In this document: positions 1 to 8,933 of the stretch, one piece after another
How the letters are laid out: the number at the start of each line of letters is the position of its first letter
Position numbering within the stretch: position 1 is the first letter of the stretch
Origin: Rufibacter sp. LB8
Lineage (GTDB): Bacteria > Bacteroidota > Bacteroidia > Cytophagales > Hymenobacteraceae
DNA: 64,000 nt
Assembly: GCF_014876185.1 (NCBI RefSeq)
Contig: NZ_JADALJ010000001.1
Location: forward strand, 310,001-374,000
Direction of reading: 5' to 3'
Translations under genes and position numbers: made by a program
The notes under the pieces: generated by a model
The model's input: the letters and a program-made list of their open reading frames with translations, nothing else
What the model was told of the DNA's origin: nothing
Databases searched by the model: none

Positions 1-468
1 AATTCGCTGCCCGCGCCCACAGACACTGACAAAGACGGCATGCCAGATGCCTGGGAAAACCAGCAAGGTTTGAATCCCAACTTGGCCACAGACCGAAACC
101 TGAACACCAGTCCAGACGGCTATACCAACTTAGAACTGTACCTCAACAGCCTGGTGGCCGGTACGCTTACCAGCGCCAAAGAAGAGCAGGAAGCCATTTT
201 GAATACGGTGTATCCTAACCCATTTGCGGGCAGCACCACCATTGCGTTCACCGTAAACCATAAAAGCCTGGTAAAACTCACCATCTCAGATGTAACCGGA
301 AAAGAGATTGCCGTCCTTAAAAACGAAATAACAACTCCCGGCAGCCACCAGGTTCTCTGGAACGGTACCAACGACCAGGGCGCTACCTTGCCCGCCGGTC
401 TGTATTTTTACAGATTGCAGGTAGGCCAAGACCAGGTAGTGAAAAGAGTAGCCTTGCTGCGCGAATAA
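1..468 (+). CDS. Pectate-lyase-like secreted protein, C-terminal part, T9SS-sorted (partial)
   Basis: The reading frame is open to the left edge, so only the last 155 residues are present. The first visible part reads DTDKDGMPDAWE followed by LNP..DGYTNLELYLNSL, the tail usually found at the end of PL1-type pectate lyases in Bacteroidota. After a short linker comes a type IX secretion sorting domain: YPNPF start, a beta-sandwich core and the ending GLYFYRLQVGQDQVVKRVALLRE. The catalytic part lies outside the window, so the pectate lyase call rests on the tail motif and on the pectin-degrading neighbours. The product is expected to be exported across the outer membrane and attached to the surface or released. 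Confidence 0.7.
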   Translation, partial: NSLPAPTDTDKDGMPDAWENQQGLNPNLATDRNLNTSPDGYTNLELYLNSLVAGTLTSAKEEQEAILNTVYPNPFAGSTTIAFTVNHKSLVKLTISDVTGKEIAVLKNEITTPGSHQVLWNGTNDQGATLPAGLYFYRLQVGQDQVVKRVALLRE

Positions 469-474
469 AAATCC

Positions 475-528
475 AGTATTTCTGTTTTCGGGCTCATTTC
501 TGAAAATGAGCCCGAAAACGGAAATACT
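475..528. repeat. Dispersed palindromic repeat, copy 1
   Basis: Near-perfect palindrome lying 6 nt after the stop of the upstream gene. The core half-site is TGTTTTCGGGCTCATTT. The outer flanks AGTATTTC and GAAATACT are specific to this copy yet complementary to each other. Confidence 0.92.
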
Positions 529-603
529 AAAAACCTTCCATCTTCCTTGTCGCAGGCGGCGCTTCTACTTCCTGAGATCTACTAGACAAACAAACTACAA
601 CGC

Positions 604-2259
604 ATGAAAAACAGGTATTACACAGCGGGCTTGCTCTTGCTCATGGCGTGCCAGGCAGAGAAAAGCACTACCGGTTCCTCCGCCACATTACCCGCTCCGG
701 CTGGTCCGGTTTCAAATGTTTGGGTGTCTGATTTGGGCAACGGCATGTATAAAAACCCAGTTTTAGATGCTGATTATTCTGACCCAGATGCCGTGCGCGT
801 AGGTGATGATTACTACATGACTTCGTCTAGTTTCAGCTCCATTCCGGGCTTGCAGATTTTGCATTCCAAAGATTTGGTGAACTGGAAACTGGTGGGTTAT
901 GCCATTGACCGGCTGCCGCCATTCGCGCATTTCGCCAAACCGCAGCACGGCAACGGCGTATGGGCGCCTTCCATCAGGTACCACAAAGGCGAATTCTATA
1001 TCTATTGGGGCGACCCGGACTTCGGGATTTACATGGTGAAAACCAAGGACCCGGCGGGCCGTTGGGAAGCCCCGGTGCTGGTGAAAGAAGGCAAAGGGCT
1101 CATTGATTCCTGCCCGTTCTGGGACGAAGACGGGAAGGCGTATCTGGTGCATGGGTGGGCCGGGAGCCGCGCCGGTATCAAGAGCGTGTTGACCATCAAC
1201 CGCATGAACCCCGAGGGTACCAAGGTGTTAGATGAAGGCGTGCTGGTCTTTGACGGCCATGAGGCGCACCCCACCGTGGAAGGGCCTAAATTCTACAAGC
1301 GCAACGGTTACTATTACATTTTCGCGCCGGCGGGCGGCGTGGCCACGGGCTGGCAATTGATTCTTCGGTCTAAAAATGTGTACGGGCCTTATGAAGAGAA
1401 AATTGTGCTGGACCAGGGCAAAACACCTATCAACGGTCCGCACCAGGGCGCGTGGGTAGACACTAAAACCGGCGAAGACTGGTTTCTGCATTTCCAGGAC
1501 AAAGAAGCCTATGGCCGCGTGGTGCACCTGCAACCCATGAAGTGGTTGAATGACTGGCCTGTGATAGGCGAGGACCCGGACGGCGACGGCAAAGGCCAGC
1601 CTGTCTTGACCTACAAGAAACCGAACGTAGGAAAAACTTACCCCATTGCCACGCCCGCTGAGTCAGACGAATTCAACAGCCAGCAGTTGGGGCTTCAATG
1701 GCAGTGGCACGCCAACCCCAAAGGAACCTGGGCGTTCGCCTCTAACAAAGGCAGCCTGCGCCTGTTCACAGACCAGATACCAGACGGCGGCAAAAACCTC
1801 TGGGATGTACCCAACCTGCTGCTCCAGAAATTCCCGGCAGAAACCTTCACCCTCACCACCAAACTCAAATTCACGCCCAACCCCAAATTGGAAAACGAAC
1901 GCACCGGCCTGTTGGTCATGGGCGCCGATTACGCACACCTTTCAGTGGTGAGCAAAAAAGACGGTTTGTACCTGGCCTATGCCTCGGCGCTGAAAGCCGA
2001 TAAGGGAAATCCGGAGAAAGAGCAGATTCTTACGAAGCTAACCGGCAATGAAATTCAGTTCCGGGTGAAGGTGGGCAAAGACGCCAAATGCCAGTTCAGC
2101 TATAGCCAAGACGGGCAGACGTTCACCAACGTGGGCGAGGTGTTCACCGCCGTGCCCGGCCGCTGGATTGGCGCGAAGGTGGGCTTGTTCGCCACGCGTG
2201 ACGGCAAAACCAATGACGCCGGCTATGCTGACTATGACTGGTTCAGAATCACCAAATAG
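604..2259 (+). CDS. GH43 glycoside hydrolase lipoprotein (beta-xylosidase/alpha-L-arabinofuranosidase type)
   Basis: 551-residue exo-glycosidase expected to remove arabinose or xylose from pectin side chains. The N-terminus is a lipoprotein signal with lipobox LLMAC (Cys16), so it is probably anchored in the outer membrane. GH43 five-blade propeller residues are visible: the base Asp in YSDPD (about residue 60), the pKa-modulating Asp in IDSCPFWDEDG (about 168) and the acid Glu in VEGPKF (about 226). Residues from about 350 onward form a concanavalin-like C-terminal domain, as in many GH43 beta-xylosidases. It is followed 96 nt later by the GH28 gene on the same strand with a palindromic repeat in between. 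The exact substrate cannot be fixed from sequence alone. Confidence 0.88.
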   Translation: MKNRYYTAGLLLLMACQAEKSTTGSSATLPAPAGPVSNVWVSDLGNGMYKNPVLDADYSDPDAVRVGDDYYMTSSSFSSIPGLQILHSKDLVNWKLVGYAIDRLPPFAHFAKPQHGNGVWAPSIRYHKGEFYIYWGDPDFGIYMVKTKDPAGRWEAPVLVKEGKGLIDSCPFWDEDGKAYLVHGWAGSRAGIKSVLTINRMNPEGTKVLDEGVLVFDGHEAHPTVEGPKFYKRNGYYYIFAPAGGVATGWQLILRSKNVYGPYEEKIVLDQGKTPINGPHQGAWVDTKTGEDWFLHFQDKEAYGRVVHLQPMKWLNDWPVIGEDPDGDGKGQPVLTYKKPNVGKTYPIATPAESDEFNSQQLGLQWQWHANPKGTWAFASNKGSLRLFTDQIPDGGKNLWDVPNLLLQKFPAETFTLTTKLKFTPNPKLENERTGLLVMGADYAHLSVVSKKDGLYLAYASALKADKGNPEKEQILTKLTGNEIQFRVKVGKDAKCQFSYSQDGQTFTNVGEVFTAVPGRWIGAKVGLFATRDGKTNDAGYADYDWFRITK

Positions 2260-2267
2260 AAGAAATG

Positions 2268-2305
2268 CGTTTTCGGCCTCGTTTTCAGAAATGAGCCCGA
2301 AAACG
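2268..2305. repeat. Dispersed palindromic repeat, copy 2
   Basis: Palindrome CGTTTTCGGCCTCGTTTTC... / ...GAGCCCGAAAACG in the 96-nt gap between the GH43 and GH28 genes. It starts 9 nt after the stop codon. The left arm is slightly diverged (GGCCTC for GGGCTC). Confidence 0.88.
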
Positions 2306-2355
2306 GAAAACTAACAACCAGTAACTAACCAGGAACATCAGCCAAGAGAAACCAT

Positions 2356-4122
2356 ATGAAGAATCTAAAGAAAAGCAGATGGGCGCTGGCCTTGGGTATG
2401 GCCAGCCTGTTTCAGGTAGCCTGCCAGCGGCAGCCCTCCGGGAACGCAGTCGCCACTACTTCCAGCACCAATTCTGTGTCTACAGGCAACGCAGGCCGCA
2501 ACATGTCCCGCGCCGAGGTGGAGAAGACCATCTATGACGGCATTGAGTTTGACATGCCCAAGGTGAAGGAAACCAAATTCCCCAACTACAGCGTGCCCAT
2601 CACCAAATACGGAGCGGTGCCCGACGGCATCACCAAAAATACGCAGGCTTTTGAGCGCGCCATTGCCGATGTAGCGGCTAAGGGTGGCGGACGCGTGGTG
2701 ATTCCGCGCGGTTTATGGCTTACGGGACCCATTGTGATGAAAAGCAACATCAACCTGCACGCTGAGGCGGGTTCCATGGTCATCTTCAGCCGTGATTTTG
2801 ATGATTATCCGTTGATTAAAACCAGTTTTGAAGGGCTGAATACGTATCGTAACCAATCGCCCATCTCGGGAAATAACCTGGAGAACATTGCCATTACCGG
2901 CGAGGGCACCTTTGACGGAAACGGAGACGCCTGGCGCCCCGTGAAGAAAAGCAAAATGACTGAGGGCCAGTGGAAAAACCTGACCAAAACCGGCGTGTTG
3001 AGTGATGACGGAAAAACCTGGTACCCCACCGCCAACAGCAAAAAAGGCGACAGCAAAGACAACTTCAACGTGCCCAATTTTAAGACCAAGGAAGAATTTG
3101 AGGCGGTGAAAGATTACCTGCGCCCGGTGCTGTTGAGCTTTGTGAGCTGCAAGCGCGTGTTGCTGGACGGCCCCACGTTCCAGAATTCCCCGGCCTGGAA
3201 CATTCACCCGCTCATGTGCGAAGACATCATCATCAAAAACCTGAACGTGCGCAATCCCTGGTACTCGCAGAACGGCGATGGTCTGGACCTGGAAAGCTGC
3301 AAAAACGCGCTGGTCTATAATAATACTTTTGACGTAGGCGATGACGCTATCTGCTTTAAATCTGGCAAAGACAAAGACGGCCGTGACCGCGGCATGCCTA
3401 CCGAGAACGTGATTGTAAAAAACAACGTGGTGTACCACGGCCACGGCGGGTTTGTGGTAGGCTCTGAAATGAGCGGCGGCGTGCGCAACATCCACGTGTC
3501 AAACTGCACGTTCATGGGCACTGATATTGGGCTAAGATTCAAGAGTACCCGCGGCAGGGGAGGTCTGGTGGAGAACATCTGGATCTCTAACATTGACATG
3601 ATCAACATTCCCACCCAGGCCATCAGCTTTAACCTGTTCTACGGCGGCAATTCGCCCACCATGGACCAGGACGAGAAAGACGGAGGTGCGGCGAAGGAGG
3701 AGAAACTGGTTCCCGTAGACGAGAAAACGCCGTCGTTCAAGAACATCTGGATGCGCAACATCACCGTTTCTGGCGCAGATGAGGCGGTGGCTTTGCAAGG
3801 CTTGCCCGAAATGAACCTGCAGAACGTGAACATTGAGAACGCCTATTTAAAGGCCACCAAAGGAATCTCGGCGGTTGACGCAACAGGTATAAACCTCAAG
3901 AACGTGCACGTAATCACCGAGAAAGGCCCGGCCTTGACCATCTTCAACAGCAAAAACGTAAACGTGGAAGGGTTGACCTTCAAAACACCTTCTGGACCTG
4001 CCGTACGCGTAGTGGGGGCTAAAACGCAGAACGTGAAACTGGCGGGCAAAGACTTCCAGAACGCGGCCAACCAAGTGTCTAAGAGCAAAGACCTGGGCAG
4101 CAGCGCAGTAACCATTCAGTAA
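2356..4122 (+). CDS. GH28 polygalacturonase-family lipoprotein
   Basis: 588-residue parallel beta-helix enzyme that hydrolyses galacturonan or rhamnogalacturonan backbones. The signal peptide ends in lipobox LFQVAC (Cys23). The fold begins with the typical GAVPDGITKNTQAFERAI. The four GH28 motifs are visible: NGDGLDLES (about 306-314), GDDAICFKSG (about 328-337), the GHGGFVVGSEMSGG segment (about 361-374) and RFKSTRGRGG (about 393-402), which together give the three catalytic aspartates, the His and the substrate-binding Arg/Lys. It sits between GH43 and a rhamnogalacturonan acetylesterase, which fits stepwise removal of side chains, backbone cleavage and deacetylation. The gene ends in an intrinsic-terminator-like hairpin. 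Confidence 0.92.
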   Translation: MKNLKKSRWALALGMASLFQVACQRQPSGNAVATTSSTNSVSTGNAGRNMSRAEVEKTIYDGIEFDMPKVKETKFPNYSVPITKYGAVPDGITKNTQAFERAIADVAAKGGGRVVIPRGLWLTGPIVMKSNINLHAEAGSMVIFSRDFDDYPLIKTSFEGLNTYRNQSPISGNNLENIAITGEGTFDGNGDAWRPVKKSKMTEGQWKNLTKTGVLSDDGKTWYPTANSKKGDSKDNFNVPNFKTKEEFEAVKDYLRPVLLSFVSCKRVLLDGPTFQNSPAWNIHPLMCEDIIIKNLNVRNPWYSQNGDGLDLESCKNALVYNNTFDVGDDAICFKSGKDKDGRDRGMPTENVIVKNNVVYHGHGGFVVGSEMSGGVRNIHVSNCTFMGTDIGLRFKSTRGRGGLVENIWISNIDMINIPTQAISFNLFYGGNSPTMDQDEKDGGAAKEEKLVPVDEKTPSFKNIWMRNITVSGADEAVALQGLPEMNLQNVNIENAYLKATKGISAVDATGINLKNVHVITEKGPALTIFNSKNVNVEGLTFKTPSGPAVRVVGAKTQNVKLAGKDFQNAANQVSKSKDLGSSAVTIQ

Positions 4123-4129
4123 TTTAAGA

Positions 4130-4160
4130 AGCGGGAAGAGCGAAAGTTTTTCCCGCTATT
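4130..4160 (+). terminator. Hairpin after the GH28 gene
   Basis: Arms AGCGGGAA (4130-4137) and TTCCCGCT (4150-4157) pair perfectly 8 nt after the stop, followed by ATTATTTCC. The T-tract is weak. Confidence 0.55.
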
Positions 4161-4307
4161 ATTTCCTTTCATGTACTTATGCCATTGAACCTGTTTAGAG
4201 TGTCAGGGTGGGTAGCTTAGTTACAAGCAATCTATTGCACCTGATTAGTAAATGGCGCAGGTCCAGGGACATCTTTTACTAAACCGGTCTACATTAATTA
4301 GTAAGGC

Positions 4308-4353
4308 TTTCTGTTTTCGGGCTCATTTCCAGAAATGAGCCCGAAAACAGAAA
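4308..4353. repeat. Dispersed palindromic repeat, copy 3
   Basis: TTTCTGTTTTCGGGCTC... pairs with ...GAGCCCGAAAACAGAAA. The C-to-T change in the left arm (CTG for CCG) is matched by G-to-A in the right arm (CAG for CGG), so pairing is kept. Confidence 0.92.
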
Positions 4354-4409
4354 ATTCAAGCGCAACTGTTTGCCTAAAACAGGTTAGCGAAACTCTCAAA
4401 AGCTTCCTC

Positions 4410-5207
4410 ATGAAAAAAGTACGTTCCGCCCTTTTGCTTCTGGCACTTTGCACTACGGTTATGGCCTTTCTTCCTTTTAAAAAGAAAGTAGTGCGCGTGT
4501 ATCTCATTGGCGACTCCACCGTGGCAGATTATTCAGACTACGACGGCGAAGACTACATGAACAAGCGCTACCCCGTTATGGGCTGGGGCCAGGTCTTTAA
4601 ACCGTTTCTGGTGCGTGACAGCCTCAAGCAAGTCAAGCATGTAATAAAAGCCGATAGCGTTCTTCTCTTAGACAAAGCCCGCGGCGGAAGAAGCACGCGC
4701 ACGTTCTTTGAGGAAGGGCGCTGGGCGCAAGTACATAAGGCATTGCAGAAAAACGATGTGGTTATGATCCAGTTCGGGCACAATGACGCGTCTGTGGAGA
4801 AAACTGAGCGGTACGTGACCGTGCAGGGCTATAAAGAATTCCTGCGGCTGTACGTGAACCAAACCCGCGAGAAAGGTGCCGTTCCCATCTTGCTAACCCC
4901 GGTAGCGCGCAATTATCCCTGGAAAGACGGCCGCCTTAGGAATGTGCACGGTGACTATCCGCAGGCAGTGAAAGACGTGGCCAAAGAATTAAACGTGCTT
5001 ATGATAGATTTACAGCAGCGGTCCATAGATGATTTTTCAGCTAAGGGGCAGCAGTTTGTCACGGAAAACTACTTTATGAACCTGCCCGCCGGAAAATTCA
5101 AAAATTACCCCGAGGGCCAAAAAGACAATACTCATTTTCAGCCAGCCGGGGCAGAAGCGGTGGCCCGTTTAGTGTTTGAAGGCATGAAAGCGATAGGAAA
5201 ACAATAG
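4410..5207 (+). CDS. Rhamnogalacturonan acetylesterase-like SGNH hydrolase (CE12 type), copy A
   Basis: 265-residue SGNH/GDSL esterase that would remove acetyl groups from rhamnogalacturonan. Visible motifs: YLIGDST with nucleophile Ser36, the Gly block ARGGRSTRTF, the Asn block QFGHND (about residue 122) and the catalytic DNTHF (Asp-x-x-His, about 238). The start is set at 4410, where MKKVRSALLLLALCTTVMAF gives a signal peptide. An in-frame ATG at 4335 lies inside the palindromic repeat and would add a non-signal extension, so it is rejected. Two paralogues follow at 9403 and 10193; this copy is the more divergent, with a longer loop after GDSTVAD. Confidence 0.85.
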   Translation: MKKVRSALLLLALCTTVMAFLPFKKKVVRVYLIGDSTVADYSDYDGEDYMNKRYPVMGWGQVFKPFLVRDSLKQVKHVIKADSVLLLDKARGGRSTRTFFEEGRWAQVHKALQKNDVVMIQFGHNDASVEKTERYVTVQGYKEFLRLYVNQTREKGAVPILLTPVARNYPWKDGRLRNVHGDYPQAVKDVAKELNVLMIDLQQRSIDDFSAKGQQFVTENYFMNLPAGKFKNYPEGQKDNTHFQPAGAEAVARLVFEGMKAIGKQ

Positions 5208-5511
5208 CCTAGTTCAATCCTTTCTGAATTTAAGGGAAATGGTTATGGAAGAATATTCTGTAAACGAGAAAATCTTTAGAAGAATTACAAAAAAAGACAG
5301 GCGATACGCTTGCATATTACAGATTTTGTAATCACTTTTACTAAACAAGGAAAGCACCTGTAGAAATGCCAAGGACCATTTTTGCGATGCTTTTTTTCTT
5401 CAGGCTTTGTGCAATCGATTGTACTGTCCTATTGAGGCAGTCTATCCTACGCAGTGAGCAGGAGCGTACTTGACTAAACTTTTCATTACCTCTTACCCAA
5501 ACTACATTTTT
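5208..5511. other. Intergenic region upstream of the T9SS-tailed protein
   Basis: About 300 nt, AT-rich, without a convincing gene or a copy of the dispersed palindrome. Its notable content is the CG-centred palindrome at 5409-5424. A 30-codon frame at 5239-5331 has no support. Confidence 0.6.
5408..5425. promoter_or_regulatory. Putative LacI-family operator
   Basis: The sequence TGTGCAATCGATTGTACT is centred on CG at 5416/5417 and has the AAxCGxTT core typical of LacI-family operators. Its first 14 nt (TGTGCAATCGATTG) recur exactly upstream of the altronate dehydratase gene at 14771. It lies about 95 nt before the start of the 5512 gene. No regulator gene is present in the window, so the family assignment is by operator shape only. 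Confidence 0.55.
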
Positions 5512-6648
5512 ATGAAAAAAACTTTACTCCACACAAATTCAAGATTCAGCCGTTTTGCCAAGACCATGGCCGCCACCGCGGTGGTAGGGTTGGGCGTTAA
5601 CTTTTCAGCATCGGCCCAGTGGGTGGTGTATGAAGCCAATGTTTTGCCTCTCGCTTTCACTGAAAGTCCTTTTAAAGTGGCAAGTGATAATGCTGCCACC
5701 TATACAGCTGCCTCCACGCAGCCAGTGGTAAGCCCACAATTTGAAATTATTGCAGATCCGGCAAAAGCCGGTAATAATTTAATGCGTTTTCAAGTTTTAG
5801 GGGTAAGCAGCTCTATTAGCCCTGTGCCTTCTGCCACCACGCCAACTTCCGCTAATCAAGCCTATTTGTTCCGTCAGGATTTCAATGCCACTACTAAGCC
5901 AACAGCTGCTACTGTGGTAGTAAGAGCCAAAGGATTGCCTGGCGCTGACAGAGCATTTGAATTAGATTTAGATTTTGCCGGTTTCCGGGAGACCGTCTAT
6001 ATTATTAACCCAACCACCAACGCCACAACAGGGCAACCGAACACCACGGGTACCTTTACCTTTAATGTTGCCCGCAACAACACTGCCGCTGCTCCTGAGC
6101 AAGGTTCAACGTTGAACAATGCCCCTTTAAACATAAATCCTTTAGATTGGCACGTGTATCGTTTTACAAAAGAAGGCAATACGGTGAAAATGTACATTGA
6201 CGAAAGCAATACTCCTTTCGCCACTGGTGTATCAGCCTCAACTTCTACCAGTAATTATTACAGAATTGGTGATGGTTCCAGCAACGTGACCGTGGCCATG
6301 GAATTAGATTATATAGTTTGGGATCCATCTGGCGCATTTTCTCCTTCACAAAAAGCATTGCCTACCAGCTTATTGGTACTTTCTTCTAAAGGCGAAGTAG
6401 TGAAGAAAAACGGTTTGTCTGTGTATCCAAATCCATCAAAAGGCAGATTCTCCATTACGCACCCTTCGTCACGGGCCAACGCATCAGTGGAGGTGTATTC
6501 TGTGTCTGGCGTGAAAGTGGTTTCTTTTGCCGCCGAGAAAGGAAATAATCAATCTGACTTTGACGCTTCTTCATTACCCAACGGCATTTACACCGTGGTT
6601 TACTCAGACGGCACAGAAAGAGTAACCTCCAGAATCATCAAAAACTAA
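5512..6648 (+). CDS. Secreted protein with beta-sandwich region and T9SS C-terminal sorting domain
   Basis: 378 residues. Start chosen at 5512 because MKKTLLHTNSRFSRFAKTM leads into a signal peptide ending near SASAQ; an in-frame TTG at 5470 is upstream. The middle (about residues 50-280) is Thr/Ala/Asn-rich with a DWHVYRFTKEGNTVKMYID segment reminiscent of LamG/concanavalin-like sugar-binding sandwiches. I recognise no catalytic motif. The tail VYPNPSKGRFSI...LPNGIYTVVYSDG...SRIIKN is a type IX sorting domain. Its place inside the pectin locus and the operator-like palindrome upstream suggest a role in binding or processing pectin, but this is inference. Confidence 0.75.
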   Translation: MKKTLLHTNSRFSRFAKTMAATAVVGLGVNFSASAQWVVYEANVLPLAFTESPFKVASDNAATYTAASTQPVVSPQFEIIADPAKAGNNLMRFQVLGVSSSISPVPSATTPTSANQAYLFRQDFNATTKPTAATVVVRAKGLPGADRAFELDLDFAGFRETVYIINPTTNATTGQPNTTGTFTFNVARNNTAAAPEQGSTLNNAPLNINPLDWHVYRFTKEGNTVKMYIDESNTPFATGVSASTSTSNYYRIGDGSSNVTVAMELDYIVWDPSGAFSPSQKALPTSLLVLSSKGEVVKKNGLSVYPNPSKGRFSITHPSSRANASVEVYSVSGVKVVSFAAEKGNNQSDFDASSLPNGIYTVVYSDGTERVTSRIIKN

Positions 6649-6695
6649 ACAATTACAAAACTAAGGCTTGAATATTCCGTGCCTGCAAGAGAAGA

Positions 6696-6733
6696 GGAGC
6701 CCAGGCGAACGTCCTGGGTTCCCTTTCTTTTTT
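6696..6733 (+). terminator. Intrinsic terminator after the T9SS-tailed gene
   Basis: Arms GGAGCCCAGG and CCTGGGTTCC pair (with G-T pairs) around a short loop and are followed by CTTTCTTTTTT. It lies about 50 nt after the stop at 6648. Confidence 0.75.
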
Positions 6734-6917
6734 CTAGGAAAGCAAACAGGCCTGTGCCAAGTTCAAGGGCAGTTTTAGACTGGTAGTACTGGAGAAAAAT
6801 TAATGATTAAATAAAGGAGATTAAGTACTTTCATGTAAAAGGATAAAAAGACAATTGCCCTTGGCTTTTGTCTTTTTCCTTTATAGTACCGGCTGGTTTT
6901 CTGCGTTACAGGAGTAT

Positions 6918-8933
6918 ATGAAATCACACGTTTTTTGGCGAAAGATGAAAGGCATGGCGTTGCTGTGGGCGTTGTTGGCGACGGTGGGGTTTAATGCCCT
7001 GGGCCAAAGTGCGAACCAGGTGTTGCCTTTCAAAGCGCAGACGGTATTCAACGCCTATTTAGTACGGGAACTGCACACCACATATGACCTTCGCCAGGAA
7101 AAACTGAGCAAGGCGTTGGCTTCTCCTGCGTCTATGAAAGCGTACCAGGCCCAGGTCAAAAAAGAATTCCTGCGCGTTTTAGGCCCCATTTCCAAAAAGG
7201 AGCCGATAAACGCAAAAATCACCAAACAGATCCAGCAAAACGGTTTTAGAGTAGAGAACCTGGTCTATGAAAGCAGACCCAACCACCACGTCACCGGCAA
7301 CTTGTACGTGCCCCAAGGCAAAGGTCCGTTCCCGGCGGTGCTCCTGATGAACGGCCATGAAATGACTGCCAAAGCCACAGAATCTTACCAAAAAACGGCC
7401 CGCTTGTTCGCCTTGAATGGATTTGTAGTGTTATCGTTAGATCCTTTCTCACAGGGCGAACGCGTACAGCTCACAGACAAAACCGGCAAAACCTTAACCC
7501 GCGGTTCTACCACTGAGCACACGTTGCTCAACGCCGGGGCCAACCTGGTGGGCACCAGCGTGGCCGCCTACATGCTCTGGGACAACGTGCGCGCCCTGGA
7601 TTACCTGGAAACCAGGCCCGAGGTGGACAAAACCAAAATGGGCGCCATCGGCAATTCCGGCGGAGGAACCCAGACTATTTACCTCTCGGCGTTTGATGAC
7701 CGCGTGAAAGTGGCCGCGCCCTGCAGTTATTTCACACAACGTGCGCGTTACATTGAAATGGCCGGTTCACAAGATGGTTGCCAGTACATGCCCGGCGAAG
7801 GAAGTCTGGAAATGGCGGACTTTATCATTGCCAGTGCGCCCAAACCTACCTTAATTCTAGCTGCTGAAAACGATTTTGTGGACCATCGCGGCACCTTGCT
7901 GGGCTTTGACGAATTAAAGAAAGTTTACTCCACCTTAGGCCAACCCGAGAAAGTGAAACTGTTTGTCTGGCCAGACGGCCACGGCATTTCCCAGCCCAAG
8001 CGCGAAGCCGCCGTCACCTGGTTTAGGCAATGGTTTTACCAAGATAAAAGGCCTGTGAAAGAAGGAGCTATTGGCGTTTTATCTGAAAAAGAGTTAATGG
8101 TCACAGCTACCGGTCAGGCCAACACTGCTTTTGCCAGTGAAGTGACGGTGCAGGCCATGAACCATCAACGGTTCCTGGATTTCGCACCGCAGCGGAAGGC
8201 TTTCCTGAATCAGCCGGAGGCAGTGCTGCAGGAAAAGGTAAAAGAGGTCATCGGGTTACAATTGAATCAGCATCCAGTATTTACCGAAGTGACCGGTGAA
8301 AGCCAGACCAAAACTTACCGAATGGAAAAACGCGTCCTGATGCGAAAAGGCGAACTGCCGATTCCGGTGAAACTTTATTCGCCGGTAGGCAAAGCAACGC
8401 CCGCCAAGATTCAGGTAATGTTGTTTGACCAGGAAAAGGGCAAAGAGACGCAAGCCAAAACCGACAGCCTGATTCAAAGAACGATCGCCGCAGGTGGAGT
8501 TTTAGTGCTGGCAGACCTGCGCGGCATGGGCGAAACCCAGGACGACCCCAAACTCAACGACGCCAAATACTGGAGCCATGAATACCGCAACGCCGTGTTG
8601 AGCCTGCACTTGAGAAGGCCTTTGCTGGGCCAGCGCGTACAAGATGTGGTCACCCTTTTAGATTACCTCAAAAGCCAAACAACCTGGGCGGCCGTGCCGG
8701 TACATGTGGAAGCCAGCGGTATGTACGGCCCCGTGGTCACGCATGCCACCTTTTTAGACAACCGCATCGCGCAGGCTACCATCTCCAAGCACCTGACTTC
8801 GTACGAACCGTTTTTGACCAACCCGCTGCAGAAAGACATGTACACTCACGTGGTACAGGGAATTCTGCAGTATTATGACTTGCCAGACCTGGCCCAGAAA
8901 TGCGGCCAGCGCTTAATCCAGAAAGAACTATGA
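6918..8933 (+). CDS. Large alpha/beta hydrolase, acetylxylan-esterase/prolyl-oligopeptidase-like
   Basis: 671-residue exported hydrolase. From the ATG at 6918 (GGAG just upstream) the N-terminus is MKSHVFWRKMKGMALLWALL...GQ, a signal peptide; an ATG at 6945 is an alternative. Residues about 110-370 form an alpha/beta hydrolase: a GNLYVPQGKGPFPAVLLMNGH strand-turn, the nucleophile elbow GAIGNSGGG, then an Asp-bearing LAAENDFVD and a WPDGHGIS segment that could carry the catalytic His. The second half (VLADLRGMGETQDDP, then GMYGPVV) looks like a second, probably degenerate, hydrolase domain. Such proteins occur in pectin and xylan loci as carbohydrate esterases. The exact ester bond is unknown. 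The stop overlaps the next start in ATGA. Confidence 0.72.
   Translation: MKSHVFWRKMKGMALLWALLATVGFNALGQSANQVLPFKAQTVFNAYLVRELHTTYDLRQEKLSKALASPASMKAYQAQVKKEFLRVLGPISKKEPINAKITKQIQQNGFRVENLVYESRPNHHVTGNLYVPQGKGPFPAVLLMNGHEMTAKATESYQKTARLFALNGFVVLSLDPFSQGERVQLTDKTGKTLTRGSTTEHTLLNAGANLVGTSVAAYMLWDNVRALDYLETRPEVDKTKMGAIGNSGGGTQTIYLSAFDDRVKVAAPCSYFTQRARYIEMAGSQDGCQYMPGEGSLEMADFIIASAPKPTLILAAENDFVDHRGTLLGFDELKKVYSTLGQPEKVKLFVWPDGHGISQPKREAAVTWFRQWFYQDKRPVKEGAIGVLSEKELMVTATGQANTAFASEVTVQAMNHQRFLDFAPQRKAFLNQPEAVLQEKVKEVIGLQLNQHPVFTEVTGESQTKTYRMEKRVLMRKGELPIPVKLYSPVGKATPAKIQVMLFDQEKGKETQAKTDSLIQRTIAAGGVLVLADLRGMGETQDDPKLNDAKYWSHEYRNAVLSLHLRRPLLGQRVQDVVTLLDYLKSQTTWAAVPVHVEASGMYGPVVTHATFLDNRIAQATISKHLTSYEPFLTNPLQKDMYTHVVQGILQYYDLPDLAQKCGQRLIQKEL

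Noticed and set aside
2713-3495. 260-codon frame antisense to the polygalacturonase gene
   Set aside because: The sense strand encodes an intact GH28 enzyme with all motifs; the antisense frame has no recognisable domain.
5239-5331. 30-codon frame beginning MVMEEYSVNEKIFRR
   Set aside because: Too short, with no conserved feature or promoter; AT-rich leader DNA can give such frames by chance.
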